Below, piece after piece: positions 39,231 to 45,058 of a stretch of DNA of 45,058 nt (the first letter of the stretch is position 1; every line of letters begins with the position of its first letter). The position numbers were made by a program, and so were the translations under genes. The stretch lies in NCBI GenBank assembly GCA_030619865.1, contig JAUXAP010000008.1, positions 1 to 45,058 on the forward strand, written 5' to 3'. Below the pieces are notes generated by a model. That model had not been told where the DNA came from. It made no database searches and saw only the letters and a list, made by a program, of their open reading frames with translations. This DNA is from Dehalococcoidia bacterium (GTDB lineage: Bacteria; Chloroflexota; Dehalococcoidia; Dehalococcoidales; JAUXAP01).

Positions 39231-39337
39231 TTCTCTTTTTATCTATGGCGACTTAACCTGAATTATATCACAGGTCGTTATTGAATGCATCTTACATTGA
39301 CCGTAGGTTCTGCAACTGATAGGCTTAATTAAGCAAG

Positions 39338-40741
39338 ATGAAACCCGAATTAAAAGAAACTACCGAACGTTTGGGTTCCGCTCCCTTGGGTAAACTACTC
39401 CTCAGCTTGAGCTTGCCCGGAATGGCGTCAATGATAACCATGGCTCTCTATAATATCATTGATACCTTCTGGGTAGCGCGACTGGGATATCAAGCCATCG
39501 CCGCCCTGACCATTGTTCTACCTTTTCACGTATTGGTTATCGCCATCAGCGTTGGCTCTGGTATCGGCATCAGCGCCCTTGCCTCTCGGCGTTTCGGTGA
39601 GAGAAACCTTGAGGCTATCAACCAAGTCGCCGGGCAGGTTTTCCCGCTTGCCGGGCTCTCCAGTGTTATCTTCCTGATGGCTGCTGTTTTCTTTGCAGAA
39701 CCTATTCTAACTATCTGTGGAGCAACCCCGGATATTATGGACTTTGCTACGCAGTACCTGACAGTTATTGGCTTTGGCATGCCTTTCATCTTCTTTATGA
39801 TAATGGGGGGTAGCTTGTTGCGCGGTTCAGGGGATGCTATTAGACCCATGGCATTTATGATTACTGCCACCATCATTAACATTATCCTGGACCCCTTTCT
39901 CATCTTTGGCATCGGTCCTTTCCCTGAAATGGGTGTTCGTGGGGCGGCTCTGGCTACGGTAATCGCCCAACTAATCGGCGCCGGACTCACCTTTTATTAC
40001 ATCGTGGCACGCAAGTCTGCTTATCGAATAGGGCTACACAATCTTAGGCCTAATCTACCGATAATACGTGATATTTACCGTGTTGGCTTTCCCTCAATGG
40101 TCTTAGAAATTATGGAAAGCGTGGTCTTTGCCCTATTCAACTATGTTGTTTCAGCGTTCGGGTCATTAGCCCTAGCCGCTGTTGGCATCACCATACGTAT
40201 TGTTGACCTAGCCTGGATGCCCATGTGGGGTGTCTCCCAGGGACTTTTACCCATTGTGGGCTTTAACTTTGGGGCTCGCCTCTGGGATCGTTTGTGGCGG
40301 GCGGTTAAGTTAGCTTCAGGTGGTCTTATGTTGGTCACGGGTGTGGCCTTAGTGCCATTGCAAATCTTTGCCCCCGAGCTTATTGGCATCTTTAGTGATG
40401 ACCCGGAATTGATGGTTATCGCTGTGCCCGCTATGCGTATCTTCCTGTCAACACTGATTATTGTAGGCCCGTCGATTTTGTTTATCACCACTTTTCAGGG
40501 CTTGTCCAAGGGTAAAGAAGCTTTGGTCCTCTCACTAATCCGTCAATTAATTTTCTTTGTTCCGTTATTGTTTCTCCTACCTCGAATTTTAGGGATAAAC
40601 GGTATTTGGCTGTCAGTACCGATTTCAGATATCCTCGCCTTTATTGTATCAGGGCTATGGCTCTTCAGAGAGTATAAGCTACAGCAGCGAACAGGCGCAC
40701 GGTCTACTGTTCCTGTCCCGGAGGCTAACCCCAAGAACTAA
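39338..40741 (+). CDS. MATE-family efflux transporter
   Basis: A 467-residue membrane protein with twelve predicted helices in two similar halves, the form of multidrug and toxin extrusion transporters that export cationic compounds using H+ or Na+. LLLSLSLPGMASMITMALYNIIDTFWVARLG opens it and IRIVDLAWMPMWGVSQGLLPIVGFNFGA starts the second half, both typical. It is flanked by unrelated genes and the ribosome binding site is weak. The exported substrate cannot be predicted. Confidence 0.93.
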   Translation: MKPELKETTERLGSAPLGKLLLSLSLPGMASMITMALYNIIDTFWVARLGYQAIAALTIVLPFHVLVIAISVGSGIGISALASRRFGERNLEAINQVAGQVFPLAGLSSVIFLMAAVFFAEPILTICGATPDIMDFATQYLTVIGFGMPFIFFMIMGGSLLRGSGDAIRPMAFMITATIINIILDPFLIFGIGPFPEMGVRGAALATVIAQLIGAGLTFYYIVARKSAYRIGLHNLRPNLPIIRDIYRVGFPSMVLEIMESVVFALFNYVVSAFGSLALAAVGITIRIVDLAWMPMWGVSQGLLPIVGFNFGARLWDRLWRAVKLASGGLMLVTGVALVPLQIFAPELIGIFSDDPELMVIAVPAMRIFLSTLIIVGPSILFITTFQGLSKGKEALVLSLIRQLIFFVPLLFLLPRILGINGIWLSVPISDILAFIVSGLWLFREYKLQQRTGARSTVPVPEANPKN

Positions 40742-40780
40742 ACACCTCGGCTAAACCTCCTATTTGTTTACTTGTACTCA

Positions 40781-40809
40781 TTGTTATTTACCAAGTATTT
40801 GCTTATAAT
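40781..40809 (+). promoter_or_regulatory. Promoter of the kinase-deaminase-DAGK group
   Basis: TTGTTA (40781-40786) and TATAAT (40804-40809), 17 bp apart, 22 bp before the kinase ATG. Confidence 0.65.
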
Positions 40810-40831
40810 GACGGATATAAAGGTATAAGCT

Positions 40832-41374
40832 ATGAAAGTGGTCTCAATTGTGGGAATGACTGGCGCTGGCAAATCGGAAGTGTCCAAGGTATTTGAGGAG
40901 AATGGCTTTGTTAGAATAAGATTTGGTGATGTAACCGACGAAGAGATAAAGAAGAGGGGCTTAGAGCTAAACGAGGAAAATGAGCGTTACATTAGAGAGC
41001 TACTTAGAAAAGAGCATGGGATGGAGGCTTATGCCAAGCTGAATCTACCCAGAATTGATTTAGCAGTGAAGCATTCAGATGTAATAATTGACGGGCTTTA
41101 CTCCTGGGAGGAATATACCTTTCTGAAGGCACATTATGGGGAGAACTTTTATGTCGTCGCTGTCTGGGCACCACCAGGAGCAAGGTATGTTCGACTGACC
41201 AGCAGACCAAACCGACGCCTCACCCTAGAAGAAGCTGCCAATCGTGATAGAGCAGAAATTGAGAATATTAACAAAGGTGGACCTATTGCTATGGCGGATG
41301 TTACTATCATCAATGAGTCCTCTCTGGAAAATCTAAGGAAGGAAGCGATAAGGATTATCTCAAAATTAAAATGA
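40832..41374 (+). CDS. UPF0200-like P-loop kinase (dephospho-CoA kinase/nucleotide kinase fold)
   Basis: A 180-residue P-loop protein with Walker [13 protein letters not shown] at the start, [26 protein letters not shown] and a LID-like segment [17 protein letters not shown]. The pattern matches the UPF0200 family found mainly in Archaea, whose fold resembles dephospho-CoA and nucleoside-monophosphate kinases. It overlaps the dCMP deaminase gene by 4 bp (ATGA), which suggests a role with nucleotides. The standard CoaE would be longer, so I do not assign coaE. Confidence 0.82.
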   Translation: MKVVSIVGMTGAGKSEVSKVFEENGFVRIRFGDVTDEEIKKRGLELNEENERYIRELLRKEHGMEAYAKLNLPRIDLAVKHSDVIIDGLYSWEEYTFLKAHYGENFYVVAVWAPPGARYVRLTSRPNRRLTLEEAANRDRAEIENINKGGPIAMADVTIINESSLENLRKEAIRIISKLK

Positions 41375-41853
41375 AAGGGTTAATCAGACCGGATATTGAT
41401 GAGTATTTCCTGAAGATCGCCTCAGTGGCTGCCGAACGCTCAACCTGCCGTCGGCACAATGTCGTGGCAGTAGCAGTAAGGGATAAACACATATTAGCTA
41501 CCGGCTATAATGGTGCCCCTTCTGGTCTCAAGGACTGCCTTGAGCTTGGTTGTCTAAGGGATGAGTTGAATATACCCTCAGGCGAAAGACACGAAATATG
41601 CCGGGGTATCCACGCCGAGCAGAATGTAATTATACAGGCCAGCCTTCATGGGATTAGCCTTGAGGGCAGCACTATTTATGCCACTCATACGCCATGTACA
41701 CTATGTGCCAAGATGCTGGTCAATGCCAAGATAAAGCGATATGTCAGCTTCGGCAAGTATAATGATAGTACGTTTAGAGACTTATTTAGAGAAGCTGGCA
41801 TAGAACTGGATATAAAGGAAAGACCTTCCGCCCAAATAAATTATCTGGATTAG
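41371..41853 (+). CDS. dCMP deaminase (ComEB family)
   Basis: Zinc enzyme converting dCMP to dUMP for thymidylate synthesis. The zinc and catalytic residues are in GIHAEQNVI (His and Glu) and in [10 protein letters not shown] (two Cys), and [14 protein letters not shown] is the substrate segment. It has 160 residues. It is translationally coupled to the upstream kinase gene. A dUTPase/dCTP-deaminase-like gene lies nearby on the other strand, so two entries to dUMP are encoded within 2 kb. Confidence 0.93.
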   Translation: MKGLIRPDIDEYFLKIASVAAERSTCRRHNVVAVAVRDKHILATGYNGAPSGLKDCLELGCLRDELNIPSGERHEICRGIHAEQNVIIQASLHGISLEGSTIYATHTPCTLCAKMLVNAKIKRYVSFGKYNDSTFRDLFREAGIELDIKERPSAQINYLD

Positions 41854-41868
41854 GAATTGCTTAAGACC

Positions 41869-42783
41869 ATGCCAATACCACGTGCTAAGGTAATTGTCAA
41901 TCCGGTGGCAGGCGCCTACTCAACCCACCGGAAGTGGCCTCGCATTAGCCAGATACTGCAATATGTTGGTCTATCATTTGACTATGAATATACTGAGGGG
42001 GTGGGACACGCCATAGAGCTGGCCAGAGCCGCTGCCAATAATGGTTGCCGCTATTTGGTGGCGGTAGGCGGTGATGGAACGATAAATGAGGTAGCTAATG
42101 GCATACTTGGTTCAACCGGCGCTAGTAGTACATCTCTAGGCGTAATAAGCACTGGTACCGGGAGTGACTTTGTGCGCTCAGTAGGTATCCCCCGACACTA
42201 TATCAGTGCCTGTTCATGCTTGACTAGCCAGCGAAGGGCATTGATTGATGTTGGTGTCGTTGAATACCAGAGCAAGGGGCAGACTTTACAGCGCTTTTTT
42301 GTTAATGCGGCAGGCATAGGCTTTGATGCATCAGCGGTGGAGGCTACTGAGCGCTTTCCCAAATATTTTGGTGGCACTGTTCCTTATCTGTTTGGCTTGC
42401 TTCGGACTTTGATTGGCTACCGAAATAAATCTGTTGTTCTTCGTATTGGAGATAAGGTTGAGACTGTCCGTATCCTGAGTGTGGTGGTAGCTAACGGGAG
42501 CTACCTTGGGGGTGGGATGCATGTGGCACCAGAAGCTATTCTCAATGATAATTTACTGGACGTAGTGGTTATTGGTGATATAGGCAAGTTTGACCTGCTG
42601 AAGTCATTACCAATGATATATAAGGGAACCCACGGCCAACACCCTAAAGTCAGCATAGAGAAGGCAGCCCAAATTACCGTTGAATCATCAGAACGAATTT
42701 TAGTCCACGCTGACGGTGAACTATTGGGAGAGGGTCCGGCATCTTTCTGGCTCGTGCCAGCAGCCTTGAGTATTGTAGTTTAG
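41869..42783 (+). CDS. Diacylglycerol/sphingosine kinase-like lipid kinase
   Basis: Phosphorylates diacylglycerol or a related lipid alcohol (DgkB/YegS type). KVIVNPVAGAYSTHRKW and the ATP motif VAVGGDGTINEVANGI, then GVISTGTGSDFVRSVGIP, are diagnostic. The C-terminal beta domain ends VHADGELLGEGP. The ORF track starts at TTG 41857; ATG 41869 gives the usual start shortly before KVIVNP, though neither has a strong ribosome binding site. It follows the deaminase gene by 15 bp and may be co-transcribed; its link to nucleotide genes is unclear. Confidence 0.9.
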   Translation: MPIPRAKVIVNPVAGAYSTHRKWPRISQILQYVGLSFDYEYTEGVGHAIELARAAANNGCRYLVAVGGDGTINEVANGILGSTGASSTSLGVISTGTGSDFVRSVGIPRHYISACSCLTSQRRALIDVGVVEYQSKGQTLQRFFVNAAGIGFDASAVEATERFPKYFGGTVPYLFGLLRTLIGYRNKSVVLRIGDKVETVRILSVVVANGSYLGGGMHVAPEAILNDNLLDVVVIGDIGKFDLLKSLPMIYKGTHGQHPKVSIEKAAQITVESSERILVHADGELLGEGPASFWLVPAALSIVV

Positions 42784-42792
42784 GTACAATAT

Positions 42793-43308
42793 TCAATCTA
42801 TGTTTTCTTTCTGATAAGCCCCATGGTAGCCTTCCGTCTCTTGGGTTAACTGTAAGAAAATAAGCTGTACAATCCTGGCATTCTTTTGCAAGCGAAACCC
42901 CTGAGAATTATAGACCACCATAAGGGACTGGGAACGACCAGAATAGCCAGCATCCCATGCTGCAGTGTTCACCGTAACGCCACAGCGAAGCAGGCTCGAC
43001 CTGGGCCTGGCCAACGCCATAACATTCTTGGGCAAATGGACAATCTCATTATAGGTAATAATGTAGGCACCAGGCACCAGGTCAATAAAGCCCAGTCCAT
43101 CAAATACCAACGGGGCTAAATCAGATACAACCCTCTGGCTGTTTTTAACGGCTATCTTGCCCGGTGACTGAAGCAGTGCCACCTCACGCAGGGTGAGGTC
43201 GATGCCGTTAGGCTGCACCTGCTCCTCAAGGTCAATATAGCCTTCTATCAGTGGTGGCTTTTGCTGTATTAACTTACCGATATCTTGCTGGGATAAAATA
43301 GCTGCCAT
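42793..43308 (-). CDS. dUTPase / dCTP deaminase family protein
   Basis: Trimeric dUTPase-fold enzyme keeping dUTP low. LIQQKPPLIEGYIDLEEQVQPNGIDLTLREV resembles dCTP deaminases, and ALARPRSSLLRCGV is shared by both. The next motif, NTAAWDAGYSGRSQ, carries an Asp where dUTPases have the catalytic Asp (DxDYRG) and lacks the Glu used by dCTP deaminases, so dUTP hydrolysis is more likely. ARIVQLIFLQL follows. The ORF track starts at 43341; ATG 43308 (MAAILSQQD) gives the common start and 171 residues. Confidence 0.85.
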   Translation of the reverse strand: MAAILSQQDIGKLIQQKPPLIEGYIDLEEQVQPNGIDLTLREVALLQSPGKIAVKNSQRVVSDLAPLVFDGLGFIDLVPGAYIITYNEIVHLPKNVMALARPRSSLLRCGVTVNTAAWDAGYSGRSQSLMVVYNSQGFRLQKNARIVQLIFLQLTQETEGYHGAYQKENID

Positions 43309-43330
43309 TTCTAAGGTCTCTATAGTAGCA

Positions 43331-43375
43331 CAGGACAGCAAAAGTTTGAAGTTCTACAAGGCACCACTGTCCTAA
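43331..43375 (+). repeat. Direct repeat flanking the DUF4145 gene, left copy
   Basis: CAGGACAGC, then after AAAAG, TTGAAGTTCTACAAGGCACC and ACTGTCCTAA. The copy at 44241-44280 matches it at 33 of 39 aligned positions once the AAAAG insertion is set aside. AGGACAG and CTGTCCT inside it form inverted ends. It straddles the stop of the DUF4145 gene. Confidence 0.6.
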
Positions 43376-44082
43376 GAGCCTTTCTTCTTAGTCGCTTCTT
43401 TTTCTGCAGCTATTTTTTTTATTGCTTGGAGATGTGTTTCCCTCTCATACCGTGCAATATACCAGTCTCTTAAAAGAATCTCTACTAGCCCTACTAACAA
43501 ATCCGCCTCTTTAGGTTCAATATTTATTATTAGATTTACATCTTGTTCCATGTGCTTGCCAACATTGCCAACGCTGCGCACAGACTCTATAGCATCCCAG
43601 GTTTTTGGGTCAACTTTGTCTTTTATCTTCTGAATTTCATCTGATAGACGCCCTGACTTTACCTTTACTTTCCAGAAATCACGGGTAATTCCTTGTAAGC
43701 ATCTCCTCGCTAAAATAGCAGCTGCCTTGGGACTCTTTTCTAAAATAAGACAAGCTTCGTTATAATCATCTCTTATTGCTTTAGGTATGTAGCTAGGGAA
43801 AGGTATCGCTTTGGACTCAGGTATTAATGACCAACTCTTAAGTAATCTGTTTTTAGATAGTAGACCACTATGTTCATCACTCACATATGCTGAATACATC
43901 TCAACATCAAAGCTTACTTTTCTACATTCAGGATTCGGGCAGACGATAAACCTTGATTGTGCTATCCTTAGCCCATCTTTGTTTACACTGCCCAATTGGG
44001 TTTCTTCAGAAGATACATCTGTCTCAGTGTTTACCGTCACTGGTCTTTGACAAAATGGACATGTCCAACTAAATGCCGTCAC
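43372..44082 (-). CDS. DUF4145-domain protein with N-terminal zinc finger
   Basis: A 236-residue protein. TCPFCQRPVTVN and CPNPECRKV form a zinc finger of the treble-clef or ribbon type, and AACLILEKSPKAAAILARRCLQGI followed by DAIESVRSVGNVGKHM is the DUF4145 core, a helical domain of unknown function often found with restriction-modification or defence genes. The C-terminus is lysine-rich. No nuclease or methylase gene adjoins it here. It is framed by imperfect direct repeats, which suggests it arrived or was duplicated as a unit. Confidence 0.85.
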   Translation of the reverse strand: MTAFSWTCPFCQRPVTVNTETDVSSEETQLGSVNKDGLRIAQSRFIVCPNPECRKVSFDVEMYSAYVSDEHSGLLSKNRLLKSWSLIPESKAIPFPSYIPKAIRDDYNEACLILEKSPKAAAILARRCLQGITRDFWKVKVKSGRLSDEIQKIKDKVDPKTWDAIESVRSVGNVGKHMEQDVNLIINIEPKEADLLVGLVEILLRDWYIARYERETHLQAIKKIAAEKEATKKKGS

Positions 44083-44135
44083 TTTAATTCTCCAGCTGCT
44101 CTATCCATTGAAATGTAGACTATTTGCCAGGTGGT

Positions 44136-44165
44136 GTCAAGTACCCCTATGAACCCCATCGGAGC
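44136..44165 (+). repeat. Direct repeat flanking the GYD gene, left copy
   Basis: GTCAAGTACCCCTATGAACC and CCATCGGAGC match the copy at 44685-44714 at 24 of 30 positions. It lies upstream of the DUF4145 gene start and downstream of the GYD gene. Confidence 0.6.
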
Positions 44166-44240
44166 GAATCACGTGATAGGTATGTCGGTCTATGGTTGAA
44201 ATGCAAAAAGGGCAGCAGATATACAAGGTCAGTTAGTTTT

Positions 44241-44280
44241 CAGGATAGCTTGAAGTTTTATAAGGCACCGTTGTCTTAAA
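44241..44280 (+). repeat. Direct repeat flanking the DUF4145 gene, right copy
   Basis: CAGGATAGC-TTGAAGTTTTATAAGGCACC-GTTGTCTTAA, the partner of 43331-43375. Four of the five differences in the 30-bp core are C/T changes. Confidence 0.6.
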
Positions 44281-44315
44281 ATGCATCGCTTAGTTGTAGT
44301 TGATATCATTAGGAT

Positions 44316-44612
44316 TCAGCCTTTGAACGCTTTGGTAATCTCTGAAAACTGCTCCATTGGGATTAGCGTCCAAGACTCGGTTGTTCCACTCCATTTTGTC
44401 GCGAAGGATAGAGACATAGTTGCGGCGGCTCTCTCATCAGGAGCCTCGTATAGCAACATCAGGTCGTAGGGTCCTAACGTAGCGTAAGAACCAATCGGCT
44501 TGACTCCCATTTTCCGTGCCGATAAAGTTTCTTCGGCAACAGCTCTCTGCATGTGATTAATGTGTTTTATCCCTTGAGGAGTAAATTTTACTAGCGTTAC
44601 ATATGTCTTCAT
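44316..44612 (-). CDS. GYD-domain protein
   Basis: A small dimeric alpha/beta-barrel-like (ferredoxin-fold) protein of about 98 residues. TYVTLVKFTPQGIKHI opens it and GSYATLGPYDLMLLYEAPDE contains the segment that names the family (usually GxYD, here GPYD). Function is unknown; related folds include monooxygenase-like and sensor proteins. ATG 44612 is chosen because GGAAGGTGG then has proper spacing; the ORF-track start at 44618 is GTG. It lies between two imperfect direct repeats. Confidence 0.8.
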   Translation of the reverse strand: MKTYVTLVKFTPQGIKHINHMQRAVAEETLSARKMGVKPIGSYATLGPYDLMLLYEAPDERAAATMSLSFATKWSGTTESWTLIPMEQFSEITKAFKG

Positions 44613-44684
44613 CAACACGCCACCTTCCTTTTCTCTTTTATTTGTTATGGTTAAGGCTTTAGTTTAGTTAACTCTTGAGGGTTT

Positions 44685-44714
44685 GTCAATTACCCCCACG
44701 AACCCCATTAGGGC
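44685..44714 (+). repeat. Direct repeat flanking the GYD gene, right copy
   Basis: GTCAATTACCCCCACGAACC and CCATTAGGGC, partner of 44136-44165. It lies about 70 bp upstream of the GYD gene start. Confidence 0.6.
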
Positions 44715-44756
44715 AGATAGAGAATGATATAATTCAGCGTGTTTTGGAAATAAAAG

Positions 44757-44786
44757 TGGCAGCGGAGGGATTTGAACCCATGCCCA
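44757..44786 (-). pseudogene. tRNA-like 3' fragment
   Basis: On the minus strand GCATGGGTTCAAATCCCTCCGCTGCCA has a T-loop (TTCAAAT) with three G-C pairs and ends in GCCA, like a tRNA 3' end. The outer T-stem pairs do not match, and no partner acceptor strand or anticodon arm lies upstream, so it is not a working tRNA. It could be an integration remnant or a fragment of another structured RNA. Confidence 0.4.
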
Positions 44787-44892
44787 AAGGCCTGAACGTT
44801 CTTTCCGCCCATTACAATGAAGGATATAGCTAGCACTAAGGCCAGTAAGGAGTTAACCTAATGTAGCTCTGGCTTACCTCATCGTCTAACTG

Positions 44893-45057
44893 TCAAAACA
44901 AGACAGGCAGTTCTTTACGAAGTTCCCCTAATTGCCTAATTTTCCGTGCGGTTTCTTTAGTTATCTCTTGTCGCTTTTGGAACAAATCCTTGGCATTAAC
45001 AAACACACTTTGCACTCTAGGTACTTTGGTTAACTCGGAAGCAATTAAGGTCACTGA
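44893..45057 (-). CDS. C-terminal end of an unidentified protein (partial)
   Basis: The minus strand is open from the window edge to TGA at 44893-44895, giving 54 residues that read LIASELTKVPRVQSVFVNAK and later RQEITKETARKIRQLGELRK. It is rich in Lys, Arg, Glu and Gln with helical periodicity. I do not recognise the family. It is too short for the ORF track because no start codon is in view. Chance open frames of this length occur, so the call is moderate. Confidence 0.5.
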   Translation of the reverse strand, partial: SVTLIASELTKVPRVQSVFVNAKDLFQKRQEITKETARKIRQLGELRKELPVLF

Positions 45058-45058
45058 G

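Noticed and set aside
39526-40491. Minus-strand ORFs inside the MATE gene
   Set aside because: Low-complexity shadow frames of a membrane protein gene.

Overview
The window looks like chromosomal DNA of a Dehalococcoidia-like member of the Chloroflexota. This rests on gene content and order (mdh-fumarase pair, acs-prfA-prmC, rsmA-ispE-rubrerythrin) and on a 23S rRNA gene that starts without a 16S gene directly upstream, an arrangement I recall from Dehalococcoides. No database search was possible, so the assignment is an inference. All three intact tRNA genes encode their CCA end.

Region 1 (1-8670) is an accessory region. The 5' end of 23S rRNA lies on the minus strand with its own promoter and a leader holding a terminator-like hairpin and a boxA-like element. 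An initiator tRNA-fMet gene is transcribed the other way. Behind it lie a small secreted protein, a PIN-domain gene with a 76-codon partner, an aldo/keto reductase, a DinB-fold protein and eight tandem, mutually paralogous VOC (glyoxalase/dioxygenase-fold) genes. Five decayed fragments of the same tRNA-fMet gene are scattered through this region, two of them still followed by related terminators. This looks like repeated integration or duplication at the 3' end of the tRNA gene. The VOC array with its tRNA debris is the strongest candidate for something undescribed.

Region 2 (8690-31460) is mostly housekeeping and central metabolism: a Trm112-like zinc protein, queD-folK, malate dehydrogenase with two-subunit class I fumarase and a HIT protein, a nudix-GNAT-NAD kinase operon, a three-gene operon (D-2-hydroxyacid dehydrogenase, RraA-like, HpcH/HpaI aldolase), acetyl-CoA synthetase with prfA and prmC, an EF-G paralogue, an envelope group (lipoprotein hydrolase, transglutaminase-like protein, DUF350-like membrane protein), nitroreductase, pcm, a Xer-type recombinase, and a ThDP enzyme paired with a class V aminotransferase.

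Region 3 (31460-43310) holds split transketolase, tRNA-Leu with plsY, a PrsW/YhfC-like protease, tRNA-Cys, rsmA-ispE-rubrerythrin, cca, a MATE transporter, a small kinase with dCMP deaminase and a diacylglycerol-kinase-like protein, and a convergent dUTPase/dCTP-deaminase-like gene.

Region 4 (43310-45058) again looks accessory: a DUF4145 protein and a GYD-domain protein, each between imperfect direct repeats, then a tRNA-like 3' fragment and the end of an unidentified gene that runs out of the window.
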